DNA of 64,000 nt, from positions 22,253,230 to 22,317,229 of the forward strand of contig CM041535.1 of the NCBI GenBank assembly GCA_023238725.1, in the 5' to 3' direction. The DNA is from Scortum barcoo. Lineage: Eukaryota; Chordata; Actinopteri; Centrarchiformes; Terapontidae. Position numbers and translations under genes: made by a program. Each line of letters starts with the position of its first letter. The stretch's first letter is position 1. Of this stretch, positions 1 through 11,806 are shown in pieces. The notes under the pieces were generated by a model that saw only the letters and a program-made list of their open reading frames with translations, searched no databases and was not told the origin of the DNA.

Positions 1-1375
1 ATACTGAAGTTGTTTCAGTGTTTCATAAACTGGGGAAGAATACAGTGGTTCTCTCTCACCATGACTTCCTGGCTCAGCCCTGTGCTTTCTGCGCCTGCTT
101 TATTTAATGTTTCCGACTCGGAGAGTGATCAAACTCTTCCAAACTTTGTCAGAAATTTCGACTGTGCTTTGAGGCCAAGGCCTGATGGTCTTTGAACACT
201 GATGGGTATGCACCACAGTGTTAAACTTCTTTTCAGCCAAAATATTTGGTAATGTCAAGGAGGAGCGAGGTTTATATGCTTAAAGAGCGTTGAATATTCA
301 CCTGGAACTGAGGTAGTCAATTCCAGTTACACCTTGAAAGCAGATTAGGGGGCTAACTCCTTAAGTTTTGCCATCATTACAGACTGAGGGGTAGAGGGAA
401 AGTCAAAGAAAGTGAGACAATGACACTGAACACCCAAAATATTTATTAAAATTGGAATTTGATAGTTTTCAATTTGACCTTGGTTGACTGGCGATGTTTG
501 TCGATACATTTAGGAAAAGTCAGAGGAACATTAACGCACTTTGCCCGCACTGCAATCCCAAAACTATCAACCCAATCTGCCTGTCCTTCAAACAATCTAC
601 AGAGGCATCTTTATAAAACTTTTAACGGCCGTGATTTCTTTGAAGTGGAAACTTGCTCTGTAGACGGATTTGTATAATCCCCCCAATTCACTTGCTGTAC
701 TGTGAGAAGGCCTGTTTTTTTTACTGGAGATAGCAAGCGCCTCCACCCGCGCAGAGAGCTTAACCGCAACGTCTCAGGCCTCTTCTCTCTTCTCTCCGTC
801 TCCTCTCTTTGTCTTCCCTTTGCCGCCGCAAACACACAAACAAACCCTGCCTGTACACGCATTTAATAAAATATGCCCTTTTTTCCCAGGCTTTTACCTC
901 CGCAGCCATGCCTTCTGCTTGGTCCACTCTGACCAATTTCTCCCACGTGGTATTACTTGGTCAACCTGATCTCATAAAAGATTCACAGACAGTTTACATG
1001 CACCAGATCACATCGCATGCATTATGCAGTGCGCCGTGTGGTGTGGTTCCCCAATCCCCTTCCCCTCCTTTCCTAGACATCCTGACTTCAGACCCTTCAG
1101 TTTCTTCGTCCTTCGCCCTCTCATTACGATTTCTCTCGCCGCTCGCTCTTCCCTTTCTTTCTTTCCTTCTTTATTCCCCCATCTTGTTTTTGCTTCCTCT
1201 TTACACGCAATTCTTCCTCCAGTGACCCCTCACCCCCAGCCTTCTGATTTCCCTCCTACTTTCCTTTCTCTCTGCAGCTAGAGGTGAAAAGTTTGACTCT
1301 TGATACTGCTACATCATGAAAAGCTTCCAGCACAGAGCGAGACCACCCTCTGAGCTCGATCTGCAATTCTGTTTC

Positions 1376-1400
1376 TTTCTTTCTCTCTCTCTCTCTCTCC
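1376..1400. repeat. (CT)n microsatellite
   Basis: An uninterrupted CT dinucleotide run sits inside a longer pyrimidine-rich segment (about 750-1480). Confidence 0.85.
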
Positions 1401-3372
1401 GCTCGCTCTGTAGGCCTCGCTCTCAGATCGCAAATCTCTTTCTTCTTCTTCTCTCTGTTTCTTTCCCCTTTTCACCAATTCCATCCGTCTGTGTCAGCGA
1501 GGCCTTTCACTCGGTGGACGTCATTTTCTATCATTTTCGCGACACGATTTTCGAGCGTCTTCGTTTGTTCGCCCTCGCCTCCGCACCGGCTCAGGCTATT
1601 TTTTTCCTCAGAACACGATGTGAGATATGTTAATCGAAGACAGCAGGATAACGTTCACCTTGAAGGAAATGCTGTTTTTGCTTGACCCTCCCGTCTTTCC
1701 CCAACTAACTTTACTGCAAGTAACTGAAACTGCAAGTTCCTGTATATGCAAAGTTTAAGTTAACATGCACTATTATTATTATAGTTATAGTTATTATAAT
1801 AACTTGTTTGCACTTTGCGACTGTGACAAGGATCAGGAAAAAAATATTTGTTTATCTCAAAGAAATTGACATAAATCTTGATCAGTAAATTAATGGATGT
1901 CATTTAGGAATAAAGGCAAGAAAATTAGAAAAAGTGTCCAAATCTCATCTTTCTTGACTCTTTAACTGCCTTGTTTGTTCGTGACTTGCTTTTTCTGTTA
2001 CAAGCAAAATAATCCACAGGTGTCTGCATCAGAAAGTGGACACCTCGACTCAGACTCTCTTTTCCGATCGAAAAGAGGCCTCAGCTGACTCCTCCGCAGC
2101 ACAAATCGGAAAACACTGCCTAACCGATTAAAGCACAGCTGGTGACACCGTATGGAGGATGGACTCTGTGTCAATATAAAATACCATTGAGAGTGACTGT
2201 GACTGCACTGTGTACCTTACTGCAAGACAAAGTGCAGGTCACAACCGAGCAGTCAAAGCACAGGAAATAGATTAGCAAGACTGTGACGGGCAGAGACTTG
2301 GAGTGTTGCACAGCCTTGAAAATAGGTTTTGTAAGTAATGGTACTGCAAAGCTGCTGGTCATAGATGAAACATTAGCAAACTGACATTACGTCCTCATTC
2401 TATCAGTAAATAAATACGACCTGCAGGAGGTAATTACATTGTGATCGTGACTGATGATCTAATCTTACAGTAAGATACGACTGCGAAAAAGAACCTGACT
2501 CGATTTTAATTTAAGAGAACAGAACATGTAAACATAAGATTATAAATAAAATATGATTTCCTTTTCTTAAACCGAAGATGGTTTTAATTAAAATGATAGG
2601 ATAATGGATTTGTTGTTGCTGGCGTGATTGATAAAGATGGCAGCTGTGACTGTGGTGCCCACTGTTTCGAGTTCCTTCCTTCCTTCCTTCCTCTCCATCA
2701 ATGACAAAAGCTCGTAATGAGAAATCTAACTGTAGCATTACGCTGGCCTGAGCTGACCCAGTAAGAGGGGGAGGAGAGTGAAGATGGAGAGTTACATGTG
2801 ACACGTTAAATATTTTCCTCCCATCTGATGCTGTACCGCGGCCGCCGTCTCAGGTTATACACACGAGATACATTGCCTCCATGCAGAGGCGTACAAATAT
2901 GCAAGAGCACGCCCGCTCACGTGTTCCCCCGCACATACACATTCACACTTTGTCCTTGGTGTAAAGGATATTATATAAATTCTCAATAAGGAGTCCAAAC
3001 AGGCCTAAACTCACGTGAACGCAGACGCAGCCCTGGATATCACATTGGGTCATCGGAGCCCCAGATAAACGCAAACCGCTAATCAGGCCAACGAAAATAG
3101 AGCTCATCATCTTTGGGTTGAAATGAGGTTGAGACTGAGGTTATCTTTGGCTGTCCTCTGGGCAATCATGGAAAAATCCATTGGAACTGGAGAAGCATCG
3201 ACGGTGTCAGTTCATAATAACTTATATATGCTGCGGCACGTAATTACATGATCTGTATCAAAACTGACAGTGTTGCTCAAGCTTCTGGGTGGTTCGCCTA
3301 CCCACCTTGGAAAATGGCTAAATTGTGCGAAATTGACAAACTGACCCAATAGGCCTGAAAACTAGGAATACT

Positions 3373-3549
3373 AAAAAAAAAAAAAAAGAAAAATCAATTG
3401 CTTATCATTATGCATTGTTTTGAAAGTGGTACATTTACTGTTGTATGACAGGATTAAAGTTAAAGTGATTTTTCTGAATCCCTGACATGCAGTATTGTTT
3501 TTTTTTTGAGCATCCATGTTTCCAGCAAAAAAAAAAAAAAAAAAAAAAA
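3373..3549. repeat. A-tract pair
   Basis: There are 15 consecutive A at 3373-3387 and 23 at 3527-3549, with a T tract near 3498-3507 between them. Neither A tract is preceded by recognisable retroelement sequence, so I do not call a retroinsertion. Confidence 0.8.
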
Positions 3550-6500
3550 GAAAAAAGGCAATCATCTACGTAGTTTTTAGCCATTTTGAGCAGGGAGCAA
3601 GGAGGAATATTCATTATTTTTTCTCTCACAGAACAAATAATATAAAAAGGCTGAATACAAATCATTGTTCAGTGTCGTATACATTACATACATGGCATTA
3701 TTATGCCAGCAACAAAGCTCTGATAAATAATAATGGCTTTATTTTGGGGGTTGCTGTACATTGAAAAACATTTGGTTAGTTTCTAAGCCAATTTTCGTGC
3801 TGCTGTATTACATATAAACAGCCCTAGTTCAGCTTTTTAAAACATCTAGAAGCAAGCCAGAAAAGGGCAGGAATGTCATGAGTGTAACCAATAGGCTATT
3901 AATCACTATTATGTGATGCATAAACTGCAGAGAAACTTATTTTCTTTCGACATAATTACACTGACAAGAAAATAGCAAGAAAGAAAGAAGTGATTTGTGA
4001 CTATACTCTGATGTAGACATAAAAGGCTGATGTTCAGAAGTACTCTGCATTTATACTGTGAGGCCTTTTTTCGGTGAAATGCTCATTTAGCACGCAATTT
4101 CTGACCTTTGATTTGGCAGCAAGCCCAAACACCTTGAAACAATGAGTTTAAAGTTGTCTTTGAAACCATTTCTAAAGCCGCTAACAAATGCTAGCGACAG
4201 CAGAAAAAAGGGATTGAACTGTCAAATCCTGACAAATGTCTCCTGTAATGTTGTATACATATATTCCACTCATCTGTATGTACTGTATAGCATTAACTTC
4301 TTGCTGGGAAGTAGTAGTAATAGTATTTTTCCTTACAAATATATCCATCATAGTATCTCCTGATTGAAGAAGCCTATGTAAAAAGGGAACATTGTATTTA
4401 CACAGTTTGTCTCTGTTTATTATTATAAAACAAAGCCCATCAGCACATTTACATTTGATTTAATTGTTTTAGTAAGCATTATTCATCCTCCATGCTTAAT
4501 GTATCCATATCACAAGTCAGTGCTGCAGTTAAAATCTGGTAAAAAATATGAACAAAAGAAGCTGTCTGGTCCCTTCGTGCACTTTAAACCCTTACATGTA
4601 ACCCATCACGGCCTTGCGAAAATCATGGCACAAGCTTTATCTAACAAAAGATCGCAAATAACTTCACTTCGGTGCGACTGCCCGGAGCGGTCCAGCCCGC
4701 GGTCTCCTCTTCATCTCATCTCATTTCAGAGAAGATTGGATTGGCGTGATTTACAGTGGCGCTGTCTTATTTATGTGCTCTCTATAGGGAGAAATGTCTG
4801 GGAACGACGTATGTAAATTAAGGATAGGAGGTTGATGGTGAAGACTGGGAAAACAGAGGGGAGGTGCCTAGAGCGGGAAGAGAAGAGAAGGACGGAGATG
4901 TACATGAGACGTGCTGAGGTGAGGAGTCAACACACAACCGCAGAAACTCTCACTCGTGGGACTTGCTCCTCAACCTCCTGCGTTAAACAACATGTGTCCA
5001 AGGCTCTTAAGCTCTTTGCTGCTCTCACACTTTCTCTCAATCTCCTTGACTCTCTTGCTCACCTCACCGCCCCCCAACCCCCCATGTTTTTTCCTCTCCC
5101 ACTAAAGAGTGATTCATCCATTAAGATCATTGATCATAACAATCAGAGAGAAACAGGCAGAACAAGAGAAAAGGAGAAAGAGAGAAAGAATTGCAGCATG
5201 CTGCCGAAGCCTACTAATCTCCCCGAGAGATGCACAGACAACTTCCGCCTGTAAGTGCCTGTCAGACTTGAACTGCTGTTGAACTTATGAGAAGAGCACC
5301 CCCATCCCCACCCCCCACCCCCAACATCTCAAAATGATCTCGGCACACCGGGAACAGAAAATATTTAACAAAGCAGTTTTTTTTTTTTAAGGAAACAAAG
5401 TTAAATTTGCTGTTGCAGATCCATTTATCTTTGTTTTTTAAGCTAACTTGACCTCTAGATGGACATGGGGCTCAACTTTCTCGGGAAATGAAACAGACCT
5501 ATGCACGATTTTTACGTTTTTACCCTGTCAGGAGATTTTATGCTGTGTTTTTTTCTTGCAAGTGCAGTGCAGATAAGACCCACATACGCTAATTGGATTC
5601 ATGGAGGGTCCAGAAAATACTGACAGTGTCAACCCTGAAGAGGAAAGGAAAAAAACAAAATGTCCACTGCACTGTGTGTGGATGCATATTTGTATTGGAC
5701 TGTACAGAGATAGTACACCAACAGGGGAGATGCGCAGACAATATATATCCCAGTTTGACTGAGTGATAAACCTTTCAACAGGCTGCCGTGAATAATCCAT
5801 TCCATTAACGTTCCCTCTCTAAGCCGAACAATGGGCCTCCTCAACTATGACCAATAGAACTTCATTACTTCCCATTGTGAGAGAGCCAGGCTTCCTATAA
5901 CATTATAGCAGCGTGACCTTGACATCTTGTTAGAGCTAACATTAAACTTTATGGGCACCGCCTATGGTGTTTAACTATGTCTGAGATATATATGGAGTCT
6001 GCTCATACGGATATGGACGGGAAGAGGGAGAGAATGAAGGGGGGGTGGGGGAGTCATGAGATCGCAGATAAGCTATTTGGTTTAGCTGGTGCAAAAGACC
6101 TAAGGAGTGTGCCATTGTGTGAACAGAAATCCCCATCCGTTTTAAAGGCTTATGAACATCCTGTCATAATACCCCGTCGGCTTGACCGAGACGACTGCTC
6201 TCATCAACAGCTGTTGGCCGGTATTAGCCATATTATCTTGAGCTGCTGAATGTAAAGTTCTTCTGATAAATAAAGATTACAAATGCAACATCAATAGATT
6301 GTTCTAGGACATCAATTAACTTGATTATTAACTATGTTCTGTAGAGGTACACCACATATATACACTGTTCACACTCTAAATGTGGAGTTATAGCTATGGC
6401 AAAAAAAAATTACCATCTTTAATTCCGGCTAGTTTCTTCAAATCATCAAATTTATGCCACGTTGCATAACATACAATGAACACAAGGCATATTTTCTATG

Positions 6501-7620
6501 CCTCAGTCCCACTTGTTCACAGCAATTACATTGAAATGTTGGCCTGTAATTAGGGACTTACGCCTGGCAAATTAAAATGCCAGCAGAGCAAACCCGTAAG
6601 AAGACTTTGGTATCGTTAATTTGACAGGCAGCGCTGTATTAAATTTATATCACAATGGGCATGAGTTTATGAATATTAGATTTATGCTCTTACAGAGAGG
6701 GGGGAACCCTGATTGCACTTTTTACAACGTCTGCGGATTGAAGCTGAAAAACCACCTGTGGAAGTGAAAGCGGGCAGAGTTGCGGGAGGTACGTACTTAA
6801 AGACGCTCATTAGCCACAATATGATAAATGAACCAATAAAGACTCAAATTAAGTCACAAATCACAAAGGGAACTAAGCAAAGAAAACATTGTTCGAGGCG
6901 CGGCGTGTTTCCAAGCATATGCGTCAGTTCACATTTCGGTGAATCCAAGGGCAACACCCGCGCAGCTCCTGTGCGGTTCTTTGAAAATAACATTTAAGTC
7001 TCAGAGCTCTCATCAGGCGGGGCCGTGATCAAAGCCTGCAGAGCCATGTGCTGACAGAGGAAGACAGCAAATGTCAAGAAATGTCATAATTTTATTATAC
7101 ATACAGAGCAGTGGCATTTCTGTTTAGGGATATCTTGTGCAAATGCACCAGAGTTGTACACCCTTACTAAATAAATCTAAGAATCTAATCCTCCCCTGTT
7201 TCTGTGAGCATAATGAGTACTGTTGAGTATTATTCTCCTTATGTATACACAGTATTTTCACGCTGCGGGTACATTGTGCTCTTCAACAACTCTACAATGA
7301 CTATATTCAATTCTTTTTTGTCTGTACTCTTCTTCTAATACCATACAGACAGGATGTTTTCCTCTTCCCCTCTGTCGGTGCGTCTGTCCCTCTGTCTGTC
7401 TTCTATAAAGCACGCCTCGTTCCTGAGAGAAAACCCCTGAAGGACACGAAAAACTGCTTACATTTCTGTGTCTAAGAAGGGAAAAAAGTGCAAAGCATTA
7501 GCATCACAAAAGGAGGTATGGTGGCTCTGTGGAGACGGGGTGAGCGACTGAGTGAGCGAACAAGTGTTTGAGTGTGTGAATATGTACAGGAGCAGGGCTT
7601 TAATTAAATAGGAGCTACGC

Positions 7621-7640
7621 TTTTTTTTTTTTTTTTTTTT
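7621..7640. repeat. Poly(T) tract
   Basis: Twenty consecutive T residues. No retroelement body was recognised beside it. Confidence 0.85.
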
Positions 7641-8842
7641 AGAAAAGAAAAACATGCTAGACTCTATTCAGTAGGATGCATGTATGAATTTGAGTCCCTT
7701 TCAGCGTGGCCTCACTCAAGTCATCGCCCTTTAAATTTGAAAGCTTGTATTCCTGAACCTGCCAACCAGTCTGACAATGCATGGCTAACAATTCACAATA
7801 TACGCGCACGCAAAGTCACGCATAAACATGCACACAAGCACTTACATCCCGACTCGGCTCTGGATGGAAAGCGGTTCTCAAAGAGCCCCGGGTCTTATTG
7901 AATTAGATTAAAGGGATTACAAGATTTGACATATTTGGATTTAGTGAAGGTGCAACAACAAAAAGTGCACATTTTGCTAAAGCATTCCCTGTATTCAAAT
8001 AGGATGTGGAGACCGAGAGGAAATTGGGCGCTGGATCCTCCAAATAATTTCCAAAGACAGAGAAAAGGGGCCCGCTGTCTTCTTAGTTTTTGAATTCCAG
8101 TCACTTATGTTTAGTCTCTCCAACTGTGTAATCTGGGACTGGCACACAGAGATGGGAGATTCTCCACTGTTGAAGCATTTATCACATCCCTTTGAAGAGG
8201 AGATTTGGTGAATTGCCTCATAATTCTTTTAAATGACTTGTTTATACAGAAATGAACTCTACTTGACTTGATGGCTCTGAATACTTTTGATTGGTTAGTT
8301 CAACGCAGACGGTTTTCTAAATATGCTAAAAAAAAAAACAATTCTCCCTATAAATGTGCAATAACAAACTCCATGAAGTCCCTTTTCAACAAGTATCTTT
8401 TCAATGAGTAATCAATTTGTAACTTCCAACATTGTCAAAATCTGTGAAAAGTCTAGTCTAGGATACACGCTTCTTGAAAAACTCAGAGGCAGATAAAATA
8501 TGCCTCATTTTTTAGTGATACAGCATTTCACCTCTTACAGCCACAGTGCAAAAGAAATATTATTAATTCTAAAATATTTTTCCCCCATGAGAATATAATA
8601 TTCTTGCCTCATTCATACTGGAGTTAATTTTGAATATTTGTGATAGCACATTGCCCAAGTCTGGATTTAAAGTTTAACTATACAGAAATATGTAAATCCC
8701 ACAGTGTCTTGATTCTGAGTTTGCTCTATTTCTTATGTCCATTGTAAGTTATATGGCATATATCGGTACTAACAGTCAGTTGTCCATGAAAGACAGGAGT
8801 GCATCCATGTAAGTTTCATTAATCCATGAAACCCACTGTGAT

Positions 8843-8863
8843 CCCCCCCCCCCACACACACAG
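8843..8863. repeat. Poly(C)/(CA)n compound tract
   Basis: Eleven C residues run directly into a short CA dinucleotide repeat. Confidence 0.85.
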
Positions 8864-10279
8864 GTTTATTACATAATAATCTAGGTGTCTCTCAGCATAC
8901 AGTCGTAATGACGGATTTCGAGGTATTAAAGCATTTCATCATGTTTGCCAAGGATGCAATTGCAGGCTAAACAATTACATCTTGTTTGTTGGGGGAAATT
9001 GTTGGCATGATATTCTCCAAGAGGGAATGTGCTGTAACTGTGCTCCAAGGAAACTGCTCTCTACTTTCTCAGCACCTCCCATTGTAATACTAATTCAGGA
9101 AAGAAATGTTTTGCTTGCTTGAATACTCACTCGGTACACTTGCTTTTAAAGCAATTTTCAGCAAACAAGGCTTTCACCATGTTTATTGACTCTGGGGTTT
9201 TTTTTTGTTTTGTTTTGTTTTTTTTTGTTTTTTGCTTTTAAGCTTCATTTCTGGATTTCATGTAGGAGTGTGAGGAGAGAGAAAGAGTGTGTGTGTGTTC
9301 CTTGGTCTTTCAGTTTGCTGCATTTACAATCATATGTTGTCGTAAGTGCAAAAGTGCAAACCAATTTACTGACAATCAGTACAGATTTACTCTGCTTTGT
9401 TTCTTTGTTGTCGCTGTTGACTCTTGAGAGAGAGCTAGAGGACATGCACGCTCGTACGCACACACATACACACGCACACACAAATGCTTTTCCTGCTAAA
9501 AAGACAACACCACAACTCTCAATATTTATGGCTATGAAAAGGATATCAACCAGTTTAGACTGCAACTCTCTTCATATTTCTATATTTATTTTGTAATTAC
9601 CATTATACACTGTGAGATGGATGGTTCTGTGGTTTACGACAGATTTAACATCTACCAAAAGTGTCTTGTAGCTGATAAGTTGTCAAAATAATACTGAATC
9701 TGATGCCAGCTTGTCCTTTATCGACTGTTTTCTCCCATCTACCTTTGACTGAGGTAAAAAAAAAAGTACAAAAAGGCAAACTTGATCTTATCCAGATATT
9801 CCTGTGGAAAAGTAAACTTAGTCTTGCGAAATGATATGATTCTGACTACAAAGGTTTTATCTACTGTAAGCTTTGCAAGTCAATTCTGTACTTGTTTTAT
9901 TAAAGACACTGTTGTGTTGTTGTGGTCTGTTAACAAGAGGTATAACAGGAAAAGATTGCCAAGATATGATATGGTTCTCAAAATTGGTACTGGCTCACGA
10001 TGTGTGTGCAGAAGATCATGGCAAATAATCACTGGAAAGTAATTTCCCCAGTCTACTGGTTTTCATTTTGTAGTACATGAATTTCCAAGCAGACTCTGTG
10101 GACATAGTTTTTTCTTTCAGCATGTTGTGTTGGCCACACAGCTGTGTTACTTTTATTTTCATGGTATTTGAGACTGTAATGTTACCCAATATTACCAAAG
10201 ATTCAAAGTGGACCCCAGGTCTGTCTAACCTAGGATCCCTGGGTGACACAGACTATACAGTCCAAGGATAGAAAGGGTT

Positions 10280-10582
10280 TTAACCCTGTAAAGCCTGAAC
10301 TATGAAATAATTGCCGGAAAATTTTAACTTTTAGAAACAGTTTATTGAACCTTCTGACAAATTAAAAATCTACATATATGATAAAATAATATATGATACT
10401 TAATTTGTATCATTTTTGCTTCATCTGGCATTTTTATTTATTTTTTTGGTTATTTAGGTATTTTCCAGCATTTTGATTGTATACATCAGGTTTTTCAGGG
10501 AAAAAAAAAAAATCACACTGGTGACATTGAGGTCTCAAAAACTCATGTATCGAATATCATACACTTGGCTTTAAAGGGTTTA
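10280..10582. mobile_element. Probable piggyBac-like MITE
   Basis: The ends form near-perfect inverted repeats. The left end is TTAACCCTGTAAAGCC (10280-10295), and the right end, reverse complemented, is TAAACCCTTTAAAGCC (10567-10582), so 14 of 16 positions match. The layout TTAA-CCC at the left and GGG-TTTA at the right matches piggyBac-type ends flanked by a TTAA target site, with one change in the right copy. The 303-bp interior is AT-rich and has no coding capacity, so it would be non-autonomous and mobilised by a transposase encoded elsewhere. The terminal structure is directly visible; the superfamily is inferred from the end motif and target site. Confidence 0.6.
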
Positions 10583-10737
10583 GGTCTCAAAGTATTAATT
10601 AGAATGAACAGGAAATCCATAGTCGAGATATTTTATTGTTTTTAATGTGCACTAGAGGATGAAAAGAAGAAGAATGATATTGTTGTTGTTAGCAGCACAT
10701 AACCGTCACAGCCAATCTGTCTTGGTTTCATTCTGCT

Positions 10738-10749
10738 GCTCTGAACAGA
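10738..10749. repeat. Left target-site duplication of the Rex3-like element
   Basis: The 12-mer GCTCTGAACAGA here recurs exactly at 11795-11806, directly after the GATG-type tail of the retrotransposon. The flanking bases differ on both sides, so the duplication is exactly 12 bp. Confidence 0.85.
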
Positions 10750-11794
10750 GTTTTGTTCCAGGGATTGGGTCGTCGAGGCTCCCTGCCACGACTGCTACCC
10801 AAACCACATTGCACCGGCCCCTCATGGACCTTCCTGCGGGTGGTGAGCCTACTGGAAGGCGGGCCCACGTCGCCATTTCGGGCTGAGCCTGGCCGGGTCC
10901 CGTGGGCAAAGACCCGGCCACCAGGCGCTCGCCTGCGAGCCCCAACCCCAGGCCTGGCTCCAGGGTGGGGCCCCGGTAACGCCAATCCGAGGCGACGTAA
11001 CGGTCCTTGATATTCTTCTTTTTCATGATGGGCTTCTGAACCGCTCTTAGTCTGGCCCGTCACCTAGGACCTGTTTGCCATGGGAGACCCTACCAGGGGC
11101 GTAATGCCCCCGACAACATAGCTCCTAGGATCATTCGGGCACACAAACCCCTCCACCACAGTAAGGTGGCGGGAAAGATGGAGCGTGAGATTGACAGGCG
11201 GATTGGTGCAGCGTCCGCATGGTTATGCGGTCGGTGTACCGGACCGTCGTGGTGAAGAAGGAGCTGAGAGTCGAAAGGCGAAGCTCTCGATTTACCGGTC
11301 AATCTACGTTCCCACCCTCACCTATGGTCATGAACTTTGGGTAATGACCGAAAGGACAAGATCCGCGGATACAAGCGACCTGGCGGCGAAATGAGTTTCC
11401 TCCGCAGGGTGGCTGGGCGCTCCCTTAGAGATAGGGTGAGAAGCTCGGTCATTCGGGAGGAGCTCGAGATAGAGCCAGCTGCTTCAGCTCCTTCGCATCG
11501 AGAGGAGTCAGCTGAGGTGGCTTGGGCATCTATTTCGGATGCCCCCTGGACGCCTCCCTAGGGAGGTGTTCCAGGCGTGTCCCTGTAATCCCACCGGGAG
11601 GAGGCCTCGGGGAAGACCCAGGACACGCTGGAGAGACTATGTCTCTCGAGTGGCCTGGGAACGCCTCGGAGATCCCCCCGGAAGAGCTGGAGGAAGTGTC
11701 TGGGGTGAGGGAGGTCTGGGCATCTCTGCTCAGACTGCTGCCTCCGCGACCCGGTCCCAGACCAAGCGGATGAAAATGGATGGATGGATGGATG
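10750..11794 (+). mobile_element. Rex3-like (RTE clade) non-LTR retrotransposon, internally deleted and coding-dead
   Basis: The GC-rich element contrasts with its AT-rich surroundings. From about 10750 to 11170 it resembles the 5' region of teleost RTE elements. At about 11170-11173 it passes directly into the far 3' part, which encodes the end of the reverse-transcriptase protein: LTYGHELWVMTERTRS, then MSFLRRVAGRSLRDRV, then GRRPRGRPRTRWRDYVSR. These blocks lie in different frames (about 11185-11394, 11337-11561 and 11539-11760), so small indels have destroyed the reading frame. Endonuclease and most of the reverse transcriptase are missing. The tail is a (GATG/TGGA)n repeat at about 11778-11794, as described for Rex3, and a 12-bp target-site duplication encloses the whole. 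It lies antisense to grid2. The family name comes from recalled similarity and could be another RTE subfamily. Confidence 0.8.
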
Positions 11795-11806
11795 GCTCTG
11801 AACAGA
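11795..11806. repeat. Right target-site duplication of the Rex3-like element
   Basis: Exact second copy of the 12-mer at 10738-10749, immediately 3' of the GATG-type tail. Confidence 0.85.

Larger units (their letters stand above)
1..10279. other. Intronic block with no gene recognised
   Basis: This is ordinary non-coding DNA. A pyrimidine-rich stretch runs from about 750 to 1480 and ends in a (CT)n run. There are A tracts at 3373-3387 and 3527-3549, a (CTTC)n-like run near 2676-2692, 20 T at 7621-7640, a C11/(CA)n tract at 8843-8863 and a T-rich GT-interrupted tract at 9199-9235. I see no exon, RNA gene or transposon end that I can support. Confidence 0.5.

Noticed and set aside
3527..3549. 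Processed retrocopy ending in poly(A)
   Set aside because: No coding or retroelement sequence precedes the A tract and no target-site duplication is visible.
9186..9596. 136-codon plus-strand open frame
   Set aside because: It is built from T-rich and CA-repeat sequence, has no homology I recognise, and another long frame overlaps it on the minus strand.
10706..11063. Long minus-strand open frames over the GC-rich block
   Set aside because: They are antisense to the Rex3-like element and reflect its high GC content, not a gene.
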